A stretch of 64,000 nucleotides of DNA from Neocallimastix lanati (nom. inval.) (GCA_016946835.1 JACVTC010000104.1:351001-415000); one strand, 5' to 3'. Numbered from the stretch's first letter, positions 23,148-35,881 are shown. A program made the numbers and translations. Notes: generated from the letters alone by a model not told the origin.

Positions 23148-23862
23148 ATGTGCAATAGTGTTGTTATATTGTTTTAAAAAAATAAATTTGAGGATTAATT
23201 ATACATATTAAATATTATATTTTTTTTTATAATTGGTTATTGAGCTGAGATTGGTTATAATTAATAATAATAAATCATTAAATAACACAAAACTAATTTA
23301 AATTATTAAAAAGGATATATAATTAGAGACAACTGGGAATTCGGACCAGAATAAAAACGAACAAGTCTTTAATTTTCCTTTATATTAAAATTATTAAAAT
23401 AGGATTAGTTATAATTGTTTAGTAATAATATTTTAGTTGAATAGTAATAATAATTATACTAAAAAAAAAAAAAAAAAAAAAAAAAAAAGAAAAAATTTTG
23501 ATATAAAATAAAAAAATAGTATAATTATTCTATATATAGGATAATAATTATTTGTATATAATATTAATAGAGTTAGCAATAACAAAATAAAAGAATAGAA
23601 TAATAAATTATTTCACAATAGAATTATAAATAAAAAAGAATTAAAATAAAATAAGAGATTAGTAGTATATAAAAAAAAAAAAAAAAAAAAAAAATACATA
23701 TTTTCATATTTAATAATAACTAAGCATAGGATATAAAATAAAATAAAATAAAATAAATGTAGAAAGTGTTTTTGGTATTTATTATTAATTATTAAACCAA
23801 AACGCAATAACGAATTAAATAAAGAAAAAAAAAAAAAAAAAAAAATATTTAATTTTTCTTTT

Positions 23863-24909
23863 ATGAGAGATAGTAGTAGTAGTAGTAGTGAACATATTAG
23901 TAGTGATTACAATAGTATTAACGGCACTATGTCAGACGTAGATACAAAGACTCTTCCAAGGATTGCTGGATCTCGTAGGGACGCGGAACTTTGGAAATTT
24001 AGGATCAATGACTGGTTTAAGAGAGAAGGCATTACTACTGATGAAAATAAATTTAGTTATATTATTGCCGCTGCTGAAGACGACATTGTAAGTGTGTTGA
24101 AAGAAAAAGAAGCAGAAGTAAATAGACCTCTTACATTAGATGAATATGTGAAACTAATAAAGAAAAAGTATTGGAGAGAAAACCAAAAAGATAATAAATT
24201 ACGTCAATTAAAACGTATTATTATCGAACCAAGCGAAACCGTATATGATTTCAATACCAGGTATTTAGAATTATACGACCTACTAGAGACAGAGGATAGA
24301 GCATCTATTTCGGTTATAGATTATGAAAATGCTCTTAGACCTAGGACTCAGATTTATACTAAAATAGCTATGGAGGAATGTGATTCCCTAGAAGACGCTT
24401 GTAGTAAAGCAGAGAAATATGAGAAAATATTGCAGGAATCACATTACAATAGGAATAATAGGAGAAATGAAAGAAATAATAATTATAGCATTTATTCACC
24501 TATGAATCAACCTGTTTCTAATCTTGTAAATAATTCTAATAATTCATGGAAAAGAAATGGTCTGAATTTTAGAAACAATAGGAATACTTTCACGAATATG
24601 CCTACCAATTTCATTCATCGAAATAATCATAATATGCTAAATAATTTTAATAATAATGGAATCAATAACCCATATAATATAAATAATATTTATTTAAATA
24701 ATAGAAACAATAATAATTATAAAATTAATAACAATCAAATACCTAATAATGATGGAATGGATGACTTGGTAATTAGAATGCAGAACTTACATATTAAAAC
24801 ATGCTATTTCTGTAACCAACCTGGTCATCTTGTTAAGGATTGTACTGAATTAGCCAAAGTTAAACAAGATCCAAATTTTATAAATTATTTTAATTTACAA
24901 AAATACTGA
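23863..24909 (+). CDS. element A Gag-like protein
   Basis: Part of element A. 348 codons: Ser-rich start, a helical Ty3-type gag core (residues ~35-200, e.g. ELWKFRINDWFKREG and LRQLKRIIIEPSETVYDFNT), a long Asn/Arg linker and one zinc knuckle CYFCNQPGHLVKDC (~residues 315-328). Gag packages element RNA into particles. Confidence 0.85.
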   Translation: MRDSSSSSSEHISSDYNSINGTMSDVDTKTLPRIAGSRRDAELWKFRINDWFKREGITTDENKFSYIIAAAEDDIVSVLKEKEAEVNRPLTLDEYVKLIKKKYWRENQKDNKLRQLKRIIIEPSETVYDFNTRYLELYDLLETEDRASISVIDYENALRPRTQIYTKIAMEECDSLEDACSKAEKYEKILQESHYNRNNRRNERNNNYSIYSPMNQPVSNLVNNSNNSWKRNGLNFRNNRNTFTNMPTNFIHRNNHNMLNNFNNNGINNPYNINNIYLNNRNNNNYKINNNQIPNNDGMDDLVIRMQNLHIKTCYFCNQPGHLVKDCTELAKVKQDPNFINYFNLQKY

Positions 24910-25358
24910 ATAATGGAAGAAGGTAAACTTCCCATAATCAAATTGCTACTTCCCCAGTAATAACTGCAGCAACATGGAACACTAATTATGATGCAATTAT
25001 TGCTGCAGCGAAACGTAGTAGAGATGAAAAATATGCATCTCTACCTAAGGCAAAAAGAAACTTCAAAAATAATAATGATATTAAAATAAATAATAACAAT
25101 TACACTAATAATATAAATGAAAATAATAATAATGATTTAACTATCAATAATAATGTTAACAACAATATCTTATACAATTTACGAAATCGGAAAATTCTAA
25201 AACCAAATTTAAATAATAATATTAAGAATAATATTAATAATAAAGGAAGCAATAATAATAATGAAAATAATATCAATAATAATAATATTAATGAAAATTT
25301 AATTAATAATAATTCAAATAATTATAATATCAATAATGATACATCCAACTTGACTACA

Positions 25359-25393
<35 letters not shown>

Positions 25394-26830
25394 TGATGAT
25401 GATGATAATAATAATAATAATAATAATAATGATGATATTTATAATAATAAAAAAAATAATAATAAAAATGACACTTTGAATAACATAGTAAATGTGGAAC
25501 AAAAGAAATTATACTCGTTCAAAATGGATAATTTCAGAGAAAAAATTTATAAAATAGGAAATGCCAATAGTGGAAAATTTGAAACAAATAGTAATATTAT
25601 AATTACTAAAGAAGAAAATAAAAATAGTTTCACTGGTAATACAGATGTTAAGAAAAATCAAAATAATAATATGGAAATTAATAGTATTGTAACAATGAAT
25701 ATTAAAACTATTGATAATAATGAAAATATTAATTCATATAGTAAAAAGAATAAAGATAATAATGATATTGTAATGAATCCGTCAATTAAAACAGATTTTA
25801 ACAATAAAAAACACTTTACAATTTAAACAAATAAGTAAATTCTTTTATTATTAAATTCTTTTTTTATTAATTATAAATTTCTTTTATGTTATTAACTGTA
25901 AAATAGTTAATAACTAATACATCGATTTAATTGAGAAAAATTACATGTATTTATATTTTTTCTTATTACACTATTAATATATGATGTTATTTAATAATAT
26001 ATATAAAACTATTTATTTATAAACAAAAGATTTTTTAATTAATAATTTTTATTATTTATTAATTTACTAAAACTAAAATTAATTTTTTAAACTCTTTATT
26101 TTATTTATTATTTTAATACTTATAATAATTTTAATTATATATTTAATATTGAAAAACTATTTTTATAAATATTAACTATTTAAGATTATTCCTAAATTAA
26201 TATTTAACTATTTAAAACTAAACTAAGTTAACTAAACTAATTAAAAAATATTTTCAATTTAAAAAATAATTAATAAAACTTATATTAAAAAATAATTCAT
26301 ATACATTAAATAAATTAATTGTACGAAAAATTAAGCTATTTAATGTATTAAAGATTTATTAAATCTTTACAGATATTATTGAGAATTCTGAAAATATAAT
26401 TAACAAGAGAAATAGTAATAAAAATATAAAAGAAGTAATAAATAATAATGAACGTTTAAAAGTTGAAATTATTAACAATAGAACTAATAAATCTATAACT
26501 CCTAGTTTAGTAATAGAATCAAAAGTTATTATTAATAAAAATTCAAAAATAAACAATATTCAAGTTATTCCAAATGATAATAAAAACAAGCAATTTACAA
26601 ATAAAGTGTATTCAGTTAATAATAATAATATTTATATAAAAGAAAGAAAAATTATTAACAAAAATTCACCAATAGATGAATTTAGTAAAGTTGTTAATGT
26701 TGATAGTGATAAGAAAATAAAAATTAATAAAATTAAAAAGATAATTAAAATTCCAAATATTCGTATTAAAAATAACAATAAAAATAAAATAAATATTAAT
26801 AAAATTTTGATGCTCAAACCTGAGATTTAA
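24910..26830 (+). other. element A asparagine-rich coding-like region
   Basis: Asn/Lys/Ile-rich sequence after gag, with poly-Asn/Asp runs near 25360-25435. It matches the minus-strand frame at 34266-35249 (A'). The solo LTR at 25769-26371 lies inside it. Function unknown; broken. Confidence 0.6.
25769..26371 (+). repeat. solo LTR M1 with 5-bp target duplication
   Basis: 603 bp with termini TGTAA...TTACA, flanked by GATAT at 25764-25768 and 26372-26376. The uninterrupted site is seen in A' (34785-34805 region). Same family as 29702-30458. Confidence 0.85.
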
Positions 26831-26879
26831 TTAAAAGAGATTATTAGTTATAACAACAATCGAGTTGATACAAAACGAA

Positions 26880-27490
26880 TTTGGTGGTAGCCAGAAAATA
26901 AATCAATAGTACTTATAGCTTTAACTTCACCATCAATTGAAAAGAGAATTTCTTCTATAAAGGGGACGGAATAAGAATCTTTTATTGTTAATTCGTTAAG
27001 TTTCCGGTAGTCAATGCATAATCTCCATTTACCATTCTTCTTCTGAATCAGTACGATAGGAGATGACCACGTAGAGTGTGAGGGTACTATTAATTTCTTA
27101 TTAATTAATTTAGTTATTTCTTCCTTTAAAATGTCCGCTTTAGCTTTTGATAGACGATAAGAACGTTGTTTAACTGGTTTACTTCCTTTCTTTAATATTA
27201 TAGAATGGGGAAGTAATTTAGTTTCATTCAAATCGTCGGTACTGATGGCAATAATTTCGTCAAATTTGTTTAATAAATCTTTTATACTTTTTATAAGATC
27301 TTCATTATTAGAACCAATTCTGGTAGACAGAATTTCATTGAGTTTATGGGATCTATCGTTCTTTTCATTTTTGTTCTCATTATAGTTAAATAGGACAACT
27401 TCGTCAAGTATGACTTCGTCAGTACCTATTTTATATGGAATAAAGATTCCATTCTCCACGTTCTTTCGAGATGATTTATCCATCGACAAA
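26880..27490 (-). other. element B start of reverse transcriptase
   Basis: Contains the Ty3 RT entry motifs KLIVPSHSTWSSPIVLIQKK, WRLCIDYRKLN and TIDLFSGYHQI. Only the N-terminal RT part is present. Confidence 0.85.
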
Positions 27491-27498
27491 ATTAAGTT

Positions 27499-28430
27499 TC
27501 AAAGTGCACCATCTGGTACATCACCATCAGATATATCATTTTCAGTCTTGGTTTCGTCACTTCGATCTAGTTTTTCCAGGTCTTCGATGACTTCCCAAAG
27601 ATCAAATTTATTGACGATATCATTAATTTTCTTCGTGTCTAAATTAGAATTTATCTTACATAATTCTAATATAATGGGATTGATAAATAAATAATTTTTG
27701 ATAATAGTCTCGTAACAAATGATAATGTCGAATAAGAGGTTGTCTCTTTCCACAAGTCTAAAATTAGCATTAAATGTATGGGTTCCAATAGTTAAAGGTA
27801 ATTTGTATATAAGACCAGGTTTAGAATCGGAATCAGACAAAACTTGAACAATAGAACACGTAGCAATTCCAATTGGTTGTGGTTTGTTCGGTAGTTTATC
27901 AAAATAACTCTTTGAAATTAAATTGATACCGGCACCATAATCTAGATATACTTTAGAGGGAATATCAAACATTTTACATCTTGAGATAGCAATTTTTCCT
28001 TTATGAACTAAATTAACGATAGGATTATCCTTATCTAATTTTAAATTCTTAACAAGATCGGCTCTAACCTTCGGACTGACATCAAGCAATTGAGTATAAG
28101 AGATGTTTGCCGGAGTAGAGTTCAAGTCCTTCACCATACTATAACTTGGTTCGTTGCTAATCAACTTGATGTGCTTTGGAATACTTCTCTTCTTGATTTT
28201 CTTGTTATCTTGTATATCTTCCTCCATTATAAATTGTTCTATCTCTTCCCTATCATCATTCATTGGAGGGGGGTCCTTTAGATTTTTGTCTGGATTCTTC
28301 GGCTTCTTCTTTGCACTCTTCTTATCTTCCTTCTTTTCATTCTTCTTTTCCGCTTCCATGTTCTCTTTAATGCTATTTATTTCTTTCAATCTTTCATCTT
28401 TATTAGTTTTCTTAACTGCTTCGATCCTTG
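27499..28430 (-). other. element B protease region
   Basis: Lys-rich linker (EKKNEKKEDKKSAKKKPKN) followed by a retropepsin-like stretch with VYLDYGAGINLISKSYF, where DYGAG stands at the usual D(S/T)G position. Confidence 0.65.
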
Positions 28431-28739
28431 GTTAGGCTATTATGGATGGATGGATTACTTCCCTGGGTTCATTGAATGGGCGTATTACTTCCAAGGGTTC
28501 AACATCCATAGCCTTTTCCTTGCCCTTGTCTAATCTTTTCATAGCTGGATTATTAGAAATAGGTTGAGGATCATCTTTCATGATCTCCTTCCTCCATGGC
28601 CTGGTTCATAGACCTTCATCTTCTGTTGTTCAATAACAGGCTTTTTCCTCTCGGCTCCAAACATCTTGATTTTTCCGTCGCTGTTGTTAGTTTGATTTAC
28701 GAGAGCTAACGGACTCTCCTTTAGAAGTTTTTTGGTTTA

Positions 28740-29567
28740 TCTTCCTTTGAAACTTCTTTCTTCTGTTTATTTACTCTTTGAGTTAAAAGTTTAAGTAAAC
28801 TTTCGTCGTCGTAAGGACAATTATAGCCTTTATGTCCCTCTTGTCCGCATCGGTAGCATTTACTGTTGGCCGTATGATATAAAACTGGAACATTAGGAGT
28901 ACTTGGTTTTCTCCTATTGTTCGAGGAATAGTTTTGGAATAATCTTGGTGTGTCCGTTTCTTCTTTCTGGTAATGTTTCGGCTGGCCTGTATGGTTTTAT
29001 AAACGGAGGTAAGAGTGGAGTTTCAATATAGTTACGTTCTTGATTTCCCCGTTCTCTGTCGAAATCCAGTAGTTTTTGGATCTTTTCGGCTGATTTTCAT
29101 GCTTCTTCTATCGTTTTTACTCCATCATAAACGACAGCATGACAAGCTTCTGGTCTCAGCCCAATAGCGTGTAAGTAGTCAGCAATCCTTATCCCGTCCT
29201 TTAGGTCTTCGCTGACCCTACCATAGAGGTCTAAATAAGCCTCGTTGAATTCTGGAATGCTTTGGTTATCTTGTATAACCAGAGCTTTGACCTTGTCATA
29301 AGTTTCCATTTTTGTTAATTGTGTGGCTTGTAATAAGGTAGCCTTAATCTGTTCCAATTTCGGAAAGGTAGAACTCTCTTCCTTCAACTTAGCAATGATT
29401 TTCCGGGCTTCTCCTTCAGATACCAGGTAGGCTAGACGGTAGCATGTTTCATCCTCGGTTATCTTCCCCAATTCCATAAGGTTAGATAAGTCTTCATACC
29501 ACCTCTCCACAGATTTCCTATCTACGTCCTTAAGACGAGGTAGCACATTAATTATCCCATAATCCAT
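28740..29567 (-). other. element B Gag region with CCHC knuckle
   Basis: Gag core starting MDYGIINVLPRLKDVDRK at 29567 and a zinc knuckle CYRCGQEGHKGYNC near 28855-28815. Confidence 0.8.
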
Positions 29568-29656
29568 TTTGTTTTTTTTTTTTTTGTTTATTTTTTTTTT
29601 TTGTTTATTTTTTTTTTTTTTTTTTTTATTTTTTTTTTGTTACTCGGTTTGTTTAC

Positions 29657-29688
<32 letters not shown>

Positions 29689-29701
29689 TATGGTTACTCG
29701 G

Positions 29702-30458
29702 TGTAAAGATTTAATAAAATCTTTAATAATTAATTATTACATAATTAATGTAATAAAATTACATAAATTTATGATTTACGTATATGAAAATTAATTATAA
29801 ATTTATGTAAACTTTTCATAAAGGATAAATTATTATTTAAATGATTTTGGATAATAAATTTAATCTAAATAATTTATTTAAGTTAGTTAATTTAGTTTAT
29901 TTAATTTAGTTATTTTATTTTAGTTAGTTAATTTAGTTTAATTAGTTTAAAATACTTTAAAATTAATTTCGGAATAGTTTTAAATAGTTAAAATTAGTTT
30001 AAATAGTTTATAAAAATAGTTTTGAATTGTAAATATATAAACATTTGTATTAATAATATTTATATAATAAATATCTAATAAATGAGTTTTTATTGAATTT
30101 AATTATTATTGTAAATAAGTTGAAAGTTTATTGAATTAATTATTGTTTAGTTTTAGTTAATTATTATTTAATAAAATTATTAATAAATATTTTGTTTACA
30201 AATAAATAGTAATATATGTAAATTAGATAGAAATAATATATTATAATATAATCATAAAAAAATATAAATACATGAAAATTTCTATAATTAAATCGATGTA
30301 TTAGTTATTGACTATCAAATAGTTAATAACGAGAAGAGATTTATTTTTAATTTAATAAAAGATTATTTATTAAAAAAAAGGAATTTTTTTATTACGTGTT
30401 TTTATATATATTTTGTGTATTTTGTTATTTGTAATCTGTTTCATATAAACTCTTTACA
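29702..30458 (-). repeat. solo LTR M2 with 5-bp target duplication
   Basis: Termini TGTAAAG...TTACA, flanked by CTCGG at 29697-29701 and 30459-30463. Related to M1, including the block TAGTTAATAACTAATACATCG, but in the other orientation. It sits in the leader of element B. Confidence 0.82.
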
Positions 30459-30693
30459 CTCGGTTTGTTTACTTTTAGTTATAATTACTCTTATAATTAT
30501 TATTTTTATTATTATTATTATTATGATAATTATTATTTTTTTTTTTATATTTTTTTTTTTTTGTTTTTTTGTTTACAATTTAATTTAATTATTTTTTTGT
30601 TTATTATAAATTTTTTTTATATGATTTCAAAATTATTCATTTATTTAAGTTATAATTATTAAAGTATTAAATGTTTTCATTAGTAATATTTAC

Positions 30694-30746
30694 TTCGATG
30701 TATTGTCCTGCATAGCTCGCCAACTTTCTTGGTCCATTACATCGAA
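30694..30746 (-). other. inverted repeat around a possible element B primer site
   Basis: TTCGATGTA (30694-30702) and TACATCGAA (30738-30746) flank 35 bp. On the minus strand the 5' arm is followed at once by TGGACCAAGAAAG, which starts like a primer-binding site. Confidence 0.4.
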
Positions 30747-31141
30747 TTTCTATTTTGTTAAAGGTAAATATACTAATATTCCAAATAACACTTAACAATT
30801 TATTATTATTAAAATATTTAATTTCTTTCTTATTTATTATTTTATCTAATTTACTTTTTTATTTATTATAAAATTACAAATCTCTATTTCTCTTGATCTC
30901 AATTTCCCTAAATTGAGTCTTACTAAATTTCGAAATTATTTTTATTTTTAGTTTAATTATTTAACCTCTCTCTTTTAATTAAATTATTTCTAATTTCTAT
31001 ATATATTAAAAATTTTATACATTAAAATTTTGTACAGCTTTGTACTACATTTATGATTATTAATATTTATTTTCTACGCTAAGGCTATATTAATTTTATA
31101 AATTTCAGTTGGTCTCGTACCAAGACTGATAAAATGTAACA
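30738..31141 (-). repeat. possible 5' LTR of element B
   Basis: Lies between the TTACAT at 30737-30742 and AATGTAACA ending at 31141, roughly inverted termini. No second copy is in the window, so it is tentative. It includes a hairpin near 31108-31131 (TTGGT/ACCAA). Confidence 0.3.
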
Positions 31142-32948
31142 ATTACCTTAATTTAGAAATTGTCCTAAAAGTGGTAATTGCTTATCAAAAGTATTTACAC
31201 GTTATTATTTATTAATTATTATCTATAATTATTTATTATTTCTTATTATTATTTGTTATTATTTATTACTTTTTATTATTATTTATTTTTATTTATTATT
31301 ATTTCCTAGTTTAATAACTATTCTAATTATTATAAATTATTTTTATTAACTATTCTAATAATTATAAATTATTTTTATTAACTAAATTAATAATTATTTA
31401 ATTATACATTAAAGAATTATCAATTTTCATATTTTATTAAATTTTTACTATTAAATTTTTATTATTAACTTTATTTATAATAATTTTTTATATAAAATAA
31501 GTTTTTATTAATTAATTATTATTTATTATAATAATTTTAAAGAATAAATTATTTTTACTATTAATCTATTCTAATATTTCTAAACTATTCTAAATTATAG
31601 CTAAAATCTATAATTTTATTAAGCTATTTCATTTTATTATTTATTTAATTATAATGTAAAATAATTATTATTTATCATTATTAATTTTATTAAATAATTA
31701 TCTAATTTATTTTATTTGTTTATTTTGGTTATTATTTATTATTATATTAATAATTTAATGACAACAAAGAATAATTAAAAGAAATATTTACAAGTATTTA
31801 TATTTTTACACGAATTTAAGGTATTTATAATTTTAGTAAGAAAAGAAATAAAAGAATAAATATTTTTTTATATTAAAAGAAATAAAAGAATAACAATAAA
31901 GAAAATAAAGAAATTATATCGTTGATAAAAATAAGATTATTAAAAGTTATCTTTTAAAATTATTATAATATTTTTCTTTTTTTCTAGAAACACAATTTTT
32001 CTAGAAGATCATGATTGATTTTTAATTTTAATTTTATTAAAGCAGAATTATTTAAGGTTCAGATAATTTAATCTTATTTAAGGTTAAATTTTAATTTTTA
32101 AATAAATTTTATTATAATATTTGATTTTATAATTTCATTCTTCATCAGACATGATATGGTTCATATAGTTTTGGGAAAATATAATAATAATTAACACAAA
32201 TAATAAAATTACAATAAAAATAATTTTGTTTTAAAATTAATATTTATTTATTTAAATTTATAAAAGAAAAATAATAATAATATAATTATTTATTTAATAA
32301 AAAGAAAGTTATTCATTATATTTTATTTCACTAAAAATTACATGTATTTATATTTTTTGATCAAATTAAAATTTGTAAAGCCTAACTATTTTTTTAATAA
32401 ACTAATTACTAATTATTTTTATAAATAAAACATTTAAATTGAAATTGAATTATTATTTTAGTTAATAATATTATTGTTATAAATAGTAGTTATATATTAT
32501 TGAATTACTAATTATTTAATAATAGTTTAATATTAATATATATAAAATAAAAAATAAAGAGATTATACAGAATATTTTAATTGTGGTTTAGTTAAATTTA
32601 GTAATTAAAAATAAATTTAAATTGATAACGAAAATTTTAATAACTAATTAAATAGATTTGATTATTTTCAATATAACATATTACAAAAGAAATATAGTAT
32701 TAATATATTAAGTGGGCAAGGACAATATTCTTAGCTAAAGATTTTTAATACATTATAATGGAATCGGATCGATAATTCAAAAAGGAATTATAAGTTGATT
32801 GGTGATTTATTAACTTAAGATTTCTATTTAGTAATATTTGAAGAATATTGGAAAGTTCCAATTATATAGAATAGAATAATCTATAAGGTTAGAATAATTT
32901 ATATTATTCTAGCACAATTAGTATTATTTATTCATTCTGTATTAGACA
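31142..32948. other. gene-free A/T region, decayed LTR material
   Basis: No coding sequence. A junction-like word CATCAGACATGATATGG at ~32143 resembles other LTR/LTR junctions in the window. Short TTATTATTATTT-type repeats occur at 31200-31300. Confidence 0.5.
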
Positions 32949-33323
32949 TGTTGAGGTTCGGGAGAGATTATTAATAAATATAGAAATAAACACTAAAATA
33001 AAAAAATTAAAAATTAAAATATATCTTTTTTTTTAAAAATATTTTATTTATTTATTTAATAAAAATTATTCAATTAAAACTAAAGATAATTTAATTTCTT
33101 CAATAGGATTATATATTTTTTTTCCTTCCTTCTCTAAAATACAAATTTCTCATCTATTTATATTTTTTTTATCGTTAGAAATGGTAAAGCCATTTCTTTA
33201 TAATATTTTAGAGTTACATGTTTGAATTGTATTTAAATTATAAATTCATAATCTATTCTATTATAATAAATAATTATTGCATATTATTAAATTCTAAACT
33301 ATTTATTATTAATTGTAGTGATA
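32949..33323 (+). repeat. dispersed repeat R1, copy 1 (LTR-like)
   Basis: Starts TGTTGAGGTTCGGGA and ends about TTGTAGTGAT. The same ~375 bp recur at 56611-56985 with small differences. Probably an LTR fragment; its 3' end is not defined. Confidence 0.7.
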
Positions 33324-33791
33324 ATATATTTTAAAAATAATTTTATTACTTTTACAGAACTATTAGTAATAGAGTATTATTTAATTTTATACTATTTTTA
33401 AATAAAAGTATTTTAGATTATTATCTATTATTAATATTATTATAAATGGGGTGTATTTTGGAAGGAAGTATTACAAATTTTAATGACAAGGATCATGGAT
33501 TTAAGTAAAATATTTTTAAATCATTATTAATTATATTAATTTTTATTAATAATAAATAATCTGTATTAGTAATATTTGTAAAATAAAATTTTCTTTAATA
33601 ATAAAATATTAATAGAATAAATCATATTAATAAAACTAGATATTGATAATAATATTGATATTAATAATATAGTATTAATTTTAATAATAAAGTATTGATA
33701 TTAATAAAGAATTTATATTAATAATAATAAATTTAATATTAGTAATAATTTGGCAGTAATAGAACATAAGAAAGTTCTCCAAGTAAGGAAA
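33324..33791. other. gene-free A/T region
   Basis: AT-rich with many TAATAA-type words; no feature recognised. Confidence 0.5.
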
Positions 33792-34177
33792 TGATATGCG
33801 GGACTTTTATGTGCAATAATTTATAAGCAGTGGGTTTTAAATAATGGTAGTTTAGTAAATTTTATTAATAAAATTATAATATTCGTACAATTAAAATAAT
33901 AATTCTAATTCCTAAAAATTTACAAGAGAGTTCTCTATTTCTAATATAAATAATTTAATCTATTTATAAGAAATAGGTAATATATTAATTATATATTCTA
34001 ATATATAGAACTATATAAATTTTATATGAATTAATGTATTATAATTATTATAATTATAATAATACATATTGAAATAAAATAAAATAAAATAATTATTATC
34101 AAAAAGATATGAATTTAATATTTAATAATTATTGTTGAATATATAAATATGTTACTGCACATATTTGTTTTATATCA
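33792..34177 (-). repeat. element A' 3' LTR
   Basis: 386 bp with perfect 6-bp inverted termini TGATAT/ATATCA. Its end third matches 22907-23125 in reverse complement, including the word TGCACATAAAAGTCCCGC. Confidence 0.75.
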
Positions 34178-34265
34178 GAAATGCCCTTGCTAAAAATTAA
34201 ACTATATATTTATTTTATAAAAGAAAATATAAAGTTTAATTACAATTAATAATAATTTGAAAATT

Positions 34266-35160
34266 TTATTTTCTTTTATATCTATAATTTCTAATTATTC
34301 GTTTTGTATCAACTCGATTGTTGTAATAACTAATAATCTCTTTTAACATAATCTCAGGTTTGAGCATCAAAATTTTATTATTATTTATTTTATTTTTATT
34401 GTTATTTTTAATACGAATATTTGGAATTTTAATTATCTTTTTAATTTTATTAATTTTTATTTTCTTATCACTACCAACATTAACAACTTTACTAGGTTCA
34501 TCTATCGGAGAATTTTTGTTAATAATTTTTCTTTCTTTTATATAAATATTATTATTAACTGAATATACTTTATTTGTAAATTGCTTATTTTTATTATCAT
34601 TTGGAATAATTTGAATATTATTTATTTTTGAATTTTTATTAATAATAACTTTTGATTCTATTACTAAACTAGGAGTTATAGATTTATTAGTTCTATTGTT
34701 AATAATTTCAACTTTTAAACGTTCATTATTATTTATTACTTCTTTTATATTTTTATTACTATTTCTCTTGTTAATTATATTTTCAGAATTCTCAATAATA
34801 TCATTATTATCTTTATTCTTTTTACTATTTGAATTAATATTTTCATTATTATCAATAGTTTTAATATTCATTGTTACAATACTATTAATTTCCATATTAT
34901 TTTGGTTTTTCTTAACATCTGTATTACCAGTGAAACTATTTTTATTTTCTTCTTTAGTAATTATAATATTACTATTTGTTTCAAATTTTTCATTATTGGC
35001 ATTTCCTATTTTATAAATTTTTTCTCTGAAATTATCCATTTTGAACGAGTATAATTTCTTTTGTTCCACATTTACTATGTTATTCAAAGTGTCATTTTTA
35101 TTATTTTTTTTATTATTATAAATATCATCATTATTATCATCATCATCATCATCATCATCA

Positions 35161-35240
<80 letters not shown>

Positions 35241-35249
35241 TGTAGCCAA
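34266..35249 (-). CDS. element A' asparagine-rich protein
   Basis: 327 codons, poly-Asn and poly-Asp at the start, then Asn/Lys/Ile-rich with repeated short words (KINKIKKIIKIPNIRIKN). It belongs to the A family and matches the region after gag in A. No known domain. It could be a Gag extension or a separate structural protein. Confidence 0.6.
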
Positions 35250-35881
35250 GTTAGATATACCATTATTGATAATATTATTAATTGAATTATTATTAATTAT
35301 GTTTTCATTAACATTATTAATATTGACTTTATTTTTATCATTATTACTGTTTACTTTATTATATTTATTGAACTATTTGTTGAACTAATTTTTAAATTTG
35401 ATTTTAAAATTTTCTGATTTCTGTAATGGTATGATATATTATTATCATTACTAATATTTAAATTATTGTTATTATTATTATCTATACCAAATCTATAATA
35501 ATTATTAGTATTTTGCTTAGGTTTAGTATATTTATTTAAGTTATTATTTTGTATTCCTTGAGTCAAAATATTTATAGGTGAATTCCTAAAATTCCTTTGA
35601 TTCCTAATATTATTTCCAGTCCATATATTAAATGCATTTTTATTATATTTATTAGAAAAATTATTTTTATAATTTGATCTTTCAATTTGGCCATAGTTTA
35701 TTACATTATTATTATTATTCTTAATATTAATAATATAAGAACCCCATATTTCATTGCCTACTCGAGATTTGTTTATTATACTTTCAAATACAAATTAATT
35801 TATATTTAATACTACAAAAAATAACAATTTAATTAAAAATATAATTTGTACACCTTAAATCTTTGTACCGTTCATAACCTA

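Larger units (their letters stand above)
22791..26880 (+). mobile_element. element A: pol-less, gag-bearing LTR retroelement (TR-GAG-like), fossil
   Basis: Parts in order: 5' LTR, primer-binding site, leader, gag with CCHC knuckle, asparagine-rich region. It ends at ~26880, where it abuts element B on the opposite strand. No protease, RT or integrase is recognised. The related copy A' shows the asparagine-rich frame followed by an LTR only ~90 bp later, so lack of pol looks like a family trait. It contains a later solo LTR insertion (25769-26371). Broken; middle-aged judging by drift from A'. Confidence 0.72.
26880..31141 (-). mobile_element. element B: Ty3/Gypsy fossil
   Basis: Minus-strand parts: possible 5' LTR (30738-31141), possible primer site, leader interrupted by solo LTR M2, gag with zinc knuckle, protease region, and the start of RT up to STIDLFSGYHQI, where it meets element A. 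The rest of pol is not here. Broken, with several interruptions; old. Confidence 0.78.
33792..35790 (-). mobile_element. element A': second copy of the pol-less gag family
   Basis: Minus-strand parts: Asn-rich region (35790-34266), a polypurine-like AGCAAGGGCA (~34180-34190), then the 3' LTR (34177-33792). The gag core and 5' LTR were not found, so it is a partial, broken copy. It keeps the site into which M1 inserted in A. Confidence 0.7.

Noticed and set aside
31108-31131. Hairpin TTGGT/ACCAA as a tRNA or regulatory RNA
   Set aside because: Short stem with no further support; probably within an old LTR.
34360-35285. Plus-strand hydrophobic Ile/Leu frames
   Set aside because: Antisense of the Asn-rich A' frame.
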